Source: Tyto alba (Eukaryota; Chordata; Aves; Strigiformes; Tytonidae). From it: a stretch of 64,000 bases of DNA. Of the stretch, positions 1-11,300 are shown in pieces (the stretch's first letter is position 1; each line of letters begins with the position of its first letter). Position numbers and translations under genes: made by a program. The stretch covers positions 644,501 to 708,500 of the forward strand of contig NW_024881313.1 of assembly GCF_018691265.1 (NCBI RefSeq). Direction: 5' to 3'. The notes beneath the pieces are model-generated. The model was not told where the DNA came from. It did not search any database and worked only from the letters and a program-made list of their open reading frames with translations.

Positions 1-350
1 TAAATACACTTTTGAAAAATACTTCTTTGGATTTTAATGTTTTATTTGTAGTCAGAATCAATGTCTTTGTTGTCAGGGTACTTTCTAATGACAAAAAAAA
101 AAAAAGGCATCAGGAGAGAATGGCATATTCCATACAGCCTAAGTGTTTGTTTGTGGTGAGGTTTCTAATACCAGGCTTCAACATCACTAATTGATTGTAC
201 AGTGCTTGTTATAATCTACCAGGTGCTCTAGCAATGTGTGTGTCAAGATGAATGATTGAATATTAAAATCCTTTTCATCAGTTCTTTTAGATAAAAAACA
301 TTTCAAACTATTATTTTCTTTCAGTAAGAGAGTTACTCTGCATATACAAA

Positions 351-413
351 GTACATATCTATATTTAATATGTGTGTGTATATAATATTTATATATTTAT
401 ATACATATATGTA
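351..413. repeat. AT/GT-rich simple sequence
   Basis: This is a degenerate TA/TG alternating tract (runs such as TGTGTGTGTATATAA and ATATATTTATATACATATAT). It is ordinary low-complexity sequence and may be length-variable. Confidence 0.75.
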
Positions 414-3400
414 CAAATGAGAGACATCCATTATTTACAGAAGATAGGAAAATCTTGCCCATTTTTAATGTATTTTTCCAAATAAAAACTCCATACAATG
501 AATTTGCTGTTCTCATAATCTCTTATGGAGATGAAAATAGTTTTTATGACTCTTTTCTACACTGTCAGAAAATCTGGTTTTCAAAGCCAGTCTCTCTTTC
601 CTAAATGCTTGTTTTCCACACCTATTAGCCAAGTGAACATTACTGCCAGAAAACTTTTTGAATTTCTTCCAGTGAAGGTGAGGAAAGAGGCAAAAGCATT
701 GCCATCTCCTTATCTGAACTGGAGCAGACATCTGTACCTGCATACCAGGTAGAGGTTCTGATCTAGCCTTTATCCTCTTGAAAATGAAACACCATTTCTT
801 TGCTTTGAAGTTTTAGAAAAGTGAACTCATACAACTGCTTTCTGTGTGGAACTTCATCTGTGGGCCATCACTGATCCACAGAATACAATGAAAAAGCAAT
901 ATTCAGACCACTGAAGACAGTAGGTTATCTCCCTGTGGCCTAGTGAAACTTGAATAACTTTACAAGAGAAATGAAGGCAGAAAGAGGCTAAATCAATTCC
1001 AAAATGTTTTGTACATTAAATCATGGATCTTGTATCCCAGATGACTTCATTTTTCTGACTGTCCTTTTTCTTTCTTGTCTGTCTGTCTTCTGAGATCGTC
1101 ATTCCATAATTATGCAGGACACAAAGAAATGCCAGAGCTTGAACATAACTTCTCTTAATTTCTTGCTTTCTGGATGGCTGAGAAGTGTAACTGATACTCA
1201 GGAAAGAAAGTGTGGAAAGATATATTTCATCTATTACAATTCCTTTTCCTACACTGGAGGAAGATTTCTATGCAGGGGACTGTCCTCTTCCTCCCCTACC
1301 CATTTGGTGCTGGAGAAGTAGCCAGCTGCTTTGAGCAGCTCAGTGTTGGACATGGTGCTGACTGCAGTTTTGGATGAGGAGCTTTTTCCTTCACTGACAA
1401 ATCAGCTTGTGCACTTAGATTTGTTCCTCGCCTTTTCTCTGCAGCCCAGGTACCTGGTGGAGAGGTTACATTTCCCTGTCAATTTTCTTCCATCTTTTGG
1501 TGATCCTTTCAAGGTCTCATTCAGTTGGTTGTTCAATACCCTGGTAAAACAGAATTGAAAGTGAACTGGCAGATGGCATTTCCTCAGAGATATCAGAAAG
1601 AGTCTTGTATAGTAAGTAGATAACTCTCCTGTCCTTCGGCCATTAGCCAGGGAAAGCACTGTGCTCACAGGTGTGGAACAGGCATTTACCTAAACTGTGT
1701 TAATTATTAGCATTGTGTTAGATGGAATAGAGAGGGATGGATGTTGATGGCAACCTGTGCCATAGTGTTCGTGGCACTGTCATGTAGTATGGATTACAAA
1801 AGAAGAATGAGCTACACAGGATGAATTACTGTCAGACAGCTTCTATTTCAGTCACATATGAAGGCGTGCTTTCACGTGTGCAAGTCACATGAATATATGA
1901 CACGTGGTGTTGAGGTAGAGAATTAATGTATTCATACATTGGCAGAATGAAGAAAATCCATATGGAGCATGACAGTGGTTATACTTCTTTAATCTGAAGT
2001 TTCGTCTTGCTTTCTATATTTTCTATCAGCCTATCCATCTGCTTTATTTAATGAAAATACTTTAAATGGAGACATTATTTAAGTTTATTCTAGTTTTCCT
2101 TTAGTAACTACTGCATTAAGGACCTCTTGTCCCACCCCAAGTTGATTAACACTTTGTGTGTGTGTGCCTTCTGCTGTGAATTGATACTACCACCCTTCTT
2201 TGCAACTGATGGTTTGAATGTATTTCACAATAAGTTTTAATATATTTCAAGATCATTTCTAAACCAGACCATGAAATTCCTCTTTTCTAAGTCTTCCTCA
2301 AGTTATTTTACTCATACATATACTAAAATATTTAGAAAAAGAGCATTAGGGATGTATAATTGCATGTAATTTATGGATTAGATCATAGTGAAATTTTTAA
2401 TTCAGACTATTACACAGGGTGATATTGAGACTCTATGTGATACTGACCTGTAGAAGACCTGAAAAACTGTGATGAAAATATGTAATTTTAATAGACATCA
2501 TTCAGGAATGTAGCTGCAAAATATAATGTATGATTTTGTCATCTGTATTTATAGCATTTTTGTAGTAATGCAGGGGGTTAAACTAATAAAATGCAGATTT
2601 AAGAAGCAGATAGTGTCTTCTCTTATTTAATCACAGAAACTAAAATCTGTGCAACGTTCTTTTGTTGAGAGGCATTGACTCAAATTGTTTCCTCACTAGA
2701 CCGCTGTCAGAGCTGAGCATCACTACTGTCAAGTACTTTTTCTCTGAGCTTTCTCATTATTACAAGCATTCAACATCAATGCAGTCTCATTAATAGCCAA
2801 ATTAAAATCTACACCAAAAACATTTTGATTAAGTCAGATGAAGGAAAAGAATTATAGGAGCCTAGACAAAGATGAACAATAGTTATCTTTTAGAACTGAA
2901 GGGATCACAGCTGTAACAAACCATGTCTTTTCTTATTTAAGTTGCATCAGAAATGAAAAATTGAACTATCTGGGTAGTGCAGAACTACAGTAGCTCAGTG
3001 AGAAACCTCCTCTTTTAAAGCTGAGAGAACCTCAACCCTGTAACTTGCCGTTCCTTTGCAATGATCGCTTCAGTTTTCATCTTTATTTTAAAAGATTCAG
3101 TGTCTAGTCTACGTGAAAGCAGACAAATCTTAAAAGTGGTGGGTCCTAAAAGGATGATAATTCTGCTGTAGTCTTTCTTGCACTGCCATTACCATTTTCT
3201 TGCTTATCTTTTACCATTGTAAACCAATTGTCAGAATTTCAGTGTTCCCATGTCTGCTGCTTTTGGACATTTCCATTACCATAAATGCCAATCACCATAT
3301 TTGTGGGTATGTTAGAAAAATTTATCACAATCCCTTCTCACCAATGGAATTTTTCCTTTGTTGTAATTATCCAGCTGTATTGGTTATTATGGTAACATTA

Positions 3401-4103
3401 TTTTTTATGCCTACTTTTCTTTGAAGTAGGGAGCACCTTGTCATGATACAAACTATCTCTGTCATTCACAGGATATAGCAGTGTGCTTTGATAATTAGTT
3501 CAAGAGAGTGAGATATTTGGGGTCTGCAAGCTCGCAGAGGATGGCCAAAATAGGGTACAGCTCTTGTTACTGATGCCTTGTTCGGAGCAATTTGGGCTTT
3601 CAAGTTGAACATTTCCACTAGCTGGTGTCACTAGAGCACTTACTAGAGTAAAACAAAACTGAGGAGGTGAATAGTAACTGTAATACTTACATATCTCTTT
3701 TTCTTCTTGTAATATTGTTTCATTCATTTCTTCACAAAGTTTAGCCATTATAAAATAACTGCCTTTTCCAAATTGTTTTCCCACTGTGATGCTCTGTCTT
3801 GTTAGATGTTTTCTGCTTATGTGTGCTTGTTTTATAAGCATGGATAGACAAAGTGGAATCTATCATAAATTATAGCAGTTACCAGTGAGAATAAATCAAA
3901 TCTTGAAAAATAACTCATTGTGCTCCTGGGAACAATTTGGATGTGATTCACTGCTTAAACCTGTGGAAAACAAAGTACTATGACTGCATTGATGATTAAA
4001 TCCTTCTTTGTATGAGTTGGGATCAGAAGGATTCTATTTAACATATTTTTGTGTCTTTTTACCTTTTATAGAGGGTCCCTCTCACCCCCTGGACAAATAT
4101 TTT

Positions 4104-4110
<7 letters not shown>

Positions 4111-4135
<25 letters not shown>
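4111..4135. repeat. Poly(A)25 tract
   Basis: There are twenty-five uninterrupted A residues. No polyadenylation signal, target-site duplication or gene-like sequence lies upstream, so there is no support for this being the tail of a processed pseudogene. Confidence 0.85.
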
Positions 4136-4419
4136 GGTCCGATTCATTTGAAAGAGATGCCATATGTTAAAAACCAAGTTATTAATCTGTTGATGTCTAC
4201 CTTGCTTGCATTGTGTCCGGGAAACATGTTTTTAACTTGCTGTCTTCCCTCCCGTGCTTGGTTGTTGCTCCCATTGCAACTAAAAAATCTTATCGTCTTA
4301 AAGTCTTAATACAGTTTCTAACTCTCAAAGACAAAAGGTCAGATCTGGGCCGGTACATATCAATCTACCTCTCTTGGAATCAGTGGAATTAAGACAATTT
4401 ACAATTATGTGGAATTTGG

Positions 4420-4450
4420 CATAAAGGATATGACATGCATATCCTTTATG
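4420..4450. repeat. Perfect inverted repeat, 13-bp arms, 5-nt loop
   Basis: The left arm CATAAAGGATATG (4420-4432) and right arm CATATCCTTTATG (4438-4450) are exact reverse complements around ACATG. The pairing stops at the next base on each side. No T-run or gene is adjacent, so it is not a recognisable terminator or miRNA precursor (the stem is too short for the latter). Confidence 0.9.
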
Positions 4451-6640
4451 AGAAGCACTGAGGTTGTGAAACGAAGCACTCAAAAGACTAGGAAATGACT
4501 GAATTAAATGGCTTTGATGCTACTGGAATGATGTTTAAATTCTTGCTCTAAGTTAAGGAATGTGCTTAAGTATGAGGAAACCTTTTATCGGTGAGCTTTG
4601 TATTCTTTCTGAGCTAGACACGAGGAAAATATCATTAGCTGCAATTCAGAATGGCAGAGGAGCATGTTCTTAGTGCTAAGCAGGCAGTACTACGGGAGCA
4701 GGCATTCTCAAAAACAAAGGAAACAAGCTAAAATACAGTGATACACCGAGGGAACTTCTCATGGGTAAAAGCAGGATAGGAAAGAGACATAAGATATTTT
4801 TCCTCCACACTACTAATTAACATTCTTATTGGTACTCTGGGATTCATATTTTCACCATTATGCCCACCTGAACCAGGGCTTGTACTGAATTATCCTTAGA
4901 TATGAATTTATTTCATCTTTGTTTTTAATAAAGTTTCTGTGATTTTTCTATAAAAGTCTAAAGCAAAAAATAAACAAGTATTCCTAGGTTAAAAATATTA
5001 ATACATTAGAACAATTACTATATTCTAAAAGTTTACTTTCCTATTTTGCTGACACTGCCTCAGAGAGGCTTTCACGGTTGGGGATGCAGAAATATATGTA
5101 GATGCCCAATTTAGATGCACAAAATATCAAAAGAGTAGCTGTTTCTATAGGGAACTCTGTATTTCTCTGGATAATATTGCTACATGCATTTTAGATGTTG
5201 TCATAGTAACTACTATATGTAAATATGTATATTTGTTATAATAATTTAATGTACTGGTGGCCCATAATATGTGTGGTATAAATGTGGATGTCTGTACTTT
5301 ATTTAAAATCTATATAGTATAATGTATGTAACATACTGTATATTTTGGCATATGTATGTGTCTTTATGTCTACATGCATGTACACATCCCATGTTTTATG
5401 TACATCTTTTGTCATAAAAAACTTGAAACTTTCCTCCTATAACATGTAATAAGGACTATTGTGGTTATTTTTTCAAGTTAAAAAATAAACCCGCAACCAC
5501 CTATGTGCACTGGTTACTATGACAACCTCTTAAAAATACCTATACTGTTTTAAAAAAGGACAAAACAGTCTCCAAAGAAATGAAATTGTAGTATATGTTT
5601 GAAGTTTCAATAAAAATGTGTTGTTTTAAATAAGGAATTGTTTGCATTATAATGATGTCAAAATGATATGTATTTGAAATGTAGGAAACATGAAAGTCCT
5701 TGATAAGCATAACATGGAGTTTTTATTTGTGAAGTCAAGCAGGATCATGGGAAAAAGGTCGCTGAGGTATTTGGTGAAGCTGAACCTGCACTGCAGCAGC
5801 CCAGTGCTGTGGGATACAGTGCGTTCTGTGAGAGAAGGGAGGCAAAAAATACAACTGGTCCTGTGCCAGACATCTTCCTACTCTTTAATTAAGCTTAGTT
5901 TTCTGGCCATATCTTGGAAAGAACAGAGGATTGTCAGTAAATAAATGTGAAAACTATCAATGAGCCATGAAAGGTAGCAAGGTATTTGGTCCAAAAGCCA
6001 TGACTGATCCATGTTTAAGCAAAGCCTGCGCCTTGCTCTGCAAGTCAGCGTATTTTTGCATTGTCTTGACAGTCAGACACCTTTGGCAGGTTTTTCATAA
6101 TTTTTCAGAGATGTGAAACACTAAGGCTGTTTCCAAAAGACATGGAGCTGTGGGTGGAGTAGAATGAATGACTTGAAGGTTCAGGATAACTGTCTTTAAT
6201 CACACTGATTTGCTGTTTGCCAAAATTGATGTTGCATAATAATATGATCACAAATCTTGGGAAAATAATTTGCTCTGTGGCCGCTGAGATCACTGTTAGG
6301 CTTTTTTATAAGTCATATTCCACCTCTAAACATGATTCAAAAAACATTAAAAAGACATTTTTGGGAGAAATCAGTAAATTTGAATGTGTACCCATTGAAG
6401 CACGTTAGGAAGTGATAAAAAGTAAGTTCTCATGGAATGTGAAGACTATAGTTTTATTAATGATGAGAAAAGGTCTGAGCAGCCATGTTAGCATGTTGTT
6501 TTGGCCATAGTTTGTCCTAGGTTTGAGTGAATGGTGGGATTTTTAGGCATCAGGGGAGGGGCTACATAGGTGGCCCCCTGTGAGAAGCTTCTCAAATCTC
6601 CCCCGGCTCCAAGTCAGACCCACCTCTGGCCAAGGCCACA

Positions 6641-6675
6641 CCAATCAGCTGTGCCTCTGCAATAACACATTTAAG
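6641..6675 (+). promoter_or_regulatory. LTR A core promoter (CCAAT plus TATA-like)
   Basis: CCAATCA at 6641-6647 is followed by ACATTTAAG at 6667-6675. The TATA-like element reads GTATTTAAG in the sister copy, so it has decayed here. Current activity is unknown. Confidence 0.5.
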
Positions 6676-6998
6676 AAAGGATGTGGGAGGAGGAGTCAGA
6701 CTTGTGAGGAGGAGTTGTGACATCTATGTAAACATCAAGGTCAGTGGAGGAATGGAGGAAGGAAGAGGGGGTAGGTGTGCCAGAGTAGAGACTCCCCTGT
6801 ATCCTGTGGTGAGACAGCAGGGTGCCCCCTGCCCTGCCACCCATGATTGTTTACCGTGGGGAGCCCCAGACAGAGATTTTTTGCACCCAAAGAAGGCCAG
6901 GATCCTGTGGGAGGAAGCAGGTCCCACTGTTGTAGTTTATCACTGGGAGGCTTGCAGCAGGTGGGCGTGTCCCACGCTGGAGAAGCTTGGGAAGGGAT

Positions 6999-7090
6999 GC
7001 AGCCTGTGGGAGGGACTCCAGCTGGAGAAAGTTGGTGTTCCACACTGGTGCAGTGAGGGAAACACTGCAGCCTGTGGGAGGGACTCAAGT
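6999..7090 (+). repeat. Internal direct repeat of LTR A, period about 68 bp
   Basis: The motif GCAGCCTGTGGGAGGGACTC starts at 6999 and again at 7067. The flanking GGAGAAAGTT-type sequence is also repeated (compare 7024-7033 with 7092-7101). LTR B shows the same duplication at 38635 and 38702, so it predates both insertions. Confidence 0.75.
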
Positions 7091-7372
7091 CAGAAAAAGT
7101 TTGTGGAGGACTGTAAGAGGGGGACCATGCTGGAGCAGGGGGAAGAAGTTCCAGAAGCTCCCCCCATCGCGGTAAAAGATGGAAGAAGCAGCATCACTGA
7201 CTGCACCCCCATTCCCCTGCCCCCTGCGCCACTGTGGAGAGGAGGAAGGTATATCGGGAGCAGAGCTGAGCCTGGGAAGAAGGGAGGGGTGGGGGGAAGG
7301 TGTTTTCAAGATGTGGTAATGATTCTCACTGTCCTACTCTGTCTGTTAAGTGTTGTTATTGTTAGTGTCTGT

Positions 7373-7378
7373 AATAAA
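7373..7378 (+). terminator. LTR A polyadenylation signal
   Basis: A canonical AATAAA is followed within about 25 bases by a TTCCTTTTTTCTTCC tract. The same signal and context occur in LTR B, so it marks the R/U5 boundary of this LTR family. Confidence 0.65.
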
Positions 7379-7962
7379 TTTATGTTCCTTTTTTCTTCCC
7401 CTAATGAGTCAGTCTTTTGCCCATGACCATAATGGGTGAGTCATCCCTCCCTGTCCTTATCTCAAATCCTGAGTATGTGTTTATTTTCTCCTTCTTGGCA
7501 CTAGAGGGAAGGGGGAAGTGAGTGGCTGTGTGGTTCTCAGTTGCCCTCTGAACTCAAATCTTGACAAGCTTTACCTCATTTTTTCAGGTGTGTGCAGTAG
7601 CATACCTCCTGATAGCTGAGCTGGATGAGCCATAAAAGCTATAGCAAAGAGCTGGAGTTCTGCTTACGGCTAGTGAATGATTTCTAAGATGAAATGATTT
7701 TGTAGGAACAAATGGGTGCTTTGTTCACCAAAATTATTTTCTAAACTGTCTGACATTCAGGAGTAATACTTTTTCACTGTAATTTAGAGATAATGTATTT
7801 TATTCCTTTTACAATTTTAAATACATAAAATAAGATTACTGTCATTATAATTCACACCAACTAAAGTATCTTTTCTTATCATCAAATTACTACACAATTA
7901 CTGTAACTCTACTGATTAGGAAGTCAAATACATGCTATTTGCTTTTTAAGGTGTATAAGTTT

Positions 7963-7986
7963 AAAAAAAAAAAAAAAAAAAAAAAA
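7963..7986. repeat. Poly(A)24 tract
   Basis: There are twenty-four A residues, followed by an A-rich GCCAAAAAACAAAAGC segment. No retroposed gene body is recognisable upstream. Confidence 0.85.
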
Positions 7987-8268
7987 GCCAAAAAACAAAA
8001 GCAATCCTCAGCTGTATGGTGGAAGGGGAAAAATGAGTTGAGGGTGTGAAGTAAATGCATTATTTACTTTTAGAAACAGTCTGAAAGTGATCCTAATTTG
8101 TCATCCACCATGGTGTTATAAAACTCTAAAAAATGTTTAATATTTCTTTAAGCTGGTGTGCTTTTCATCTGCTTTAGGGAGAATATCACATGCTATTTTT
8201 TTTTGCTCTGCCTCTTCATTTAAGAGGTTGTGATCTAATCTCATTAAAATTTATGGCCCAGGTTTAGG

Positions 8269-8300
8269 CATATAATATAATTATATATAATATATAATAA
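8269..8300. repeat. TA-rich simple sequence
   Basis: This is a TATAATATAATTATATATAATATATAATAA-type tract, likely a decayed (TA)n microsatellite. Confidence 0.7.
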
Positions 8301-11300
8301 GGGGGAAATGTAGGAGGAAAATAGAACAAGAAGAAAACTAGAGATGAGAAATCCTTGGCAATTTCTTCTTCAGAGAGGGCTTTGGACATGAGAAAAGGGT
8401 TCTCTGGCAAGGCTGAGACAGTTTTGTTTAGCTCTAAAAAGTTACAATTTACATAATACACAAAAGTTGAAGTAAGGCTTTCTTGCAATCATTTCAGTTT
8501 TAATATACTCAGAATTGCAAATTATTTTGCATGCAATTCTTTTGAGAGGAAAATTAGTAATACAAATGCATTTTTAGTAAACAAGGCAGATCAGGAGACA
8601 CAATCAGCATGGTTAGGAGAATATTCTAGGAGAAAATATCCTCAGAGAGATATGGGAGATCTTCAGATTAGACTGCATCAAACAAAAGATGTTTAAAACC
8701 ACTTAGTTACATGGACTAATGTTGTTTCACTCATGAATGCTGACAGTTTCAGAACTCATGACAGTATAGTATTATGATGGTCTTGTTGACAATTACCTTG
8801 TAAAGGCAAACCTAAGTATTTCTACTGAAATTATTACAGTCATTTTTACTGTCATTTTGTGGTGGGTGAAAAATAATATTTATTGTAACTAGAATGACAG
8901 ATTTAATCATCTACAAAAATCAATAGCTAACATATGCAGCAGTTTATGTCTTTCAAAGCGTAGGAAATAATTTCTTACAAAAATAGGGTTGATATATAAT
9001 GTTCTTTGAAATATTTTAAAAAATTATATTGATGTTGAAGCCTTGTACAACCTCAAATCATACAGTCCATTTGAGTAATGGAAGGCAAAGGAGGTTCCCT
9101 TATGCAATCATAAAAAATGCATGGTGTCGTTCCTTAAAAAAAAAAAAAAGTTGGGTACAAAGCAGCTGATAATTTAAAACCTTAAGAAGCCCATACTCAG
9201 AAATGGAATAGAATGTCTGTCACTTGAGGAAAAAAAGGGGGATTTTTTTTTTTTGTCAGAAGTACTGCATGTTAATGCAAAAAGAAAGCAAAATTATATG
9301 ATGCCATATTTTCTCAGAAGAGCTTCACTATTTTTTCATATTTAAAATGCCTGCCTTCTTTATTGCCTCTGGTGCAATTTGCTTGAATTTTCCCCTTTCT
9401 GTTTCATATTATTCTACACATACTTTCTTGATATCTTTTACTGTTACACTTTTTGCATAGTAACAAAAAAATATTGCTATTATCAAAAGTGAAAGACACT
9501 TTTTTTGTTATTGTAAAGAAATGAATCAGTCTTTTCAAATATGCTCTATAAGTGGATCTAAATCGGTTTTCTTTAATTTTTCTTCCAATGACAATTTATG
9601 ATAGTTTAAGTATTGCCTAAACCAGAATATTTCAGCTGTAGAACTAAGTGCTTCATGAACTTCTGTTTGTTCTACTGTCCACCAACTACCTTGAATGAAT
9701 GAGGAGGCAGTGAAATAGCCCATTAGTATGATATTATTTATAGCACAGTAATTGGGAATCTATGTATAAACACTCACAAATAATTGAGTCATCCTTACAG
9801 CTGCAAGTAAGCACAAGTTTGCCAAATACCCACTCAAATTCAACAATAGCTTTTTGAGAATTTAGCCCCCTCTTTGAAATAGTTTGTGCAAAGGCTGATA
9901 ATTCAAACTGTAAAGGAGGCATCTGACATTTACATGCTAATATATGTTTTCAAAATAGTTGCAGGTTAGAGACATTAATATCTTCATCTAACATAAATGA
10001 CACTTGAAGATGTAATTGTAACCACAATGGTAAAAATTAGGGATGGTTAAGTCTGACTTGTGCAATGAACTACATGGAGCAATTTATAGTTGTATTTACT
10101 GTGCTTTTGATATAATTAGATTTATTTGCCATAGTCTTTGCCAAAACTCAGTGCTGTCACTTAGAGAAAGCTGGAATCCTACCTCCTACAATGTTTAGTG
10201 ATTTTCTACAACTATATGAGCTCTAATAAACAGCATACTCTCCCTATATGAACTTTACTTTGCCTAATAAGCTTATATTGAAAAGTTCATATGTACCCTG
10301 GACACATCTATAAATCACCAAAGGAGAAGCAGGTGAATCTTAGTATAATAATTTATAACAGTGAATGTACTTACATTTTCTTAATTACTCAGGCTTGATT
10401 TGCATTGAATGTTTTACATTTTTAATGAAAAATTGTAATAATATAGCACCCTTGGTGTTTTAATAATTTTTGTCTGCATCATAATTCTTGACCATCAAGT
10501 CTTTCACAGTCTACCTGCTGGCCTAGACTGAGTAATTAATATACTAAATTCAGTCCACCAAATGAAACTGTTTGTTAGACGGTTTAACGTTACTGGGTGC
10601 GACATACTGCTTTGAAAGGGAGGCTCGGGGGCTTATCTTGTATTTCTTTAAGTAAGTGAATTATTTTTCCATGGTGAAAGTTCATAAATCTCAGCTTACT
10701 TCCTAAGATTACGTTACAAATATTTGTTAAATATAAACATGCACTACACACACACAGACAGACCAAATTGAGTATTAAAACCAAACAGTGTTGCAGTAAG
10801 AAACTAATTGGCCTAAAAGTTACAAATTTCCTGATGAAAGAAAAACTTACAATAGTCAGCAGATGTTTGGAATTTTATTATTGGCCTATAATAGTGTTCA
10901 CATTAGTCTAGCACTGCATGGTGTGAAAATGTATTCACCTTATTACAAAGACATTACATATCGAAAATGGGGTACAGAAGATTAAGACTATAGATCTGGT
11001 GCTGTATAGGCCCTCTGATCCAGTGCTTTTATTGTCTCCAGAGACACTGCAATAATGATCCATCAAGTGGGATCAGGAGAATGGGAGTTTGGAGAGAGCT
11101 GGGAGACAGGCCCCTTTGCAGTAAATATCTCAGGAGGAATTAGAGTCCAGCTCCAAATGTATTGCATCATTGGATTGTTTAAGTAAAGATAACATTGGTG
11201 CATTTCAGGCACAAGTCAAATATGAAATTATAACATAGTTCATAAATTCATTAAAGATACATTGAACTTATGTTCTTTTATGCTTCTTTACACTAACTTG

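Larger units (their letters stand above)
1..6512. other. Non-coding AT-rich DNA, no gene recognised
   Basis: Both strands were read for long open frames, known domains and RNA genes and nothing was recognised. Open frames are at most about 113 codons (3500-3841, minus strand) and show no family signature, signal peptide or repeat pattern. The stretch holds an AT/GT-rich simple tract near 351-413, a 25-bp poly(A) at 4111-4135 and a perfect hairpin at 4420-4450. It is probably intergenic or intronic DNA; the sequence alone cannot tell which. Confidence 0.7.
6513..7566 (+). mobile_element. LTR A: solo LTR of an avian ERVL-like retrovirus (1.05-kb family)
   Basis: It opens with TGTCCTAGGTTTGAGTGA and ends near ATCTTGACA, matching end to end the cleaner copy at 38120-39192 on the same strand. 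Inside are a CCAAT box (6641-6647), a degenerate TATA-like ACATTTAAG (6667-6675) and an AATAAA (7373-7378) followed by a T-rich stretch, the order expected of U3-R-U5. No internal gag or pol region and no second LTR are present, so this is a solo LTR, the usual product of LTR-LTR recombination. Many CpG sites of the other copy are TpG or CpA here, and no clean 5-bp target-site duplication is visible (TAGTT before, AGCTT after), so this copy looks older. It contains a 247-codon open frame (6683-7426) that is not kept in frame in the other copy. I recognise the family by its ends but cannot give its Repbase name. Confidence 0.85.

Noticed and set aside
3500..3841. 113-codon minus-strand open frame
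   Set aside because: It has no recognisable domain or supporting splice or promoter context. This length is expected by chance in 64 kb of DNA.
4111..4135. Poly(A) tracts (4111, 7963, 34139, 55260) as tails of processed pseudogenes or SINEs
   Set aside because: No polyadenylation signal, gene-like body, SINE promoter boxes or flanking duplications were seen beside any of them.
4420..4450. Hairpin as a microRNA precursor
   Set aside because: The stem is only 13 bp; a precursor needs roughly 22 or more paired bases per arm.
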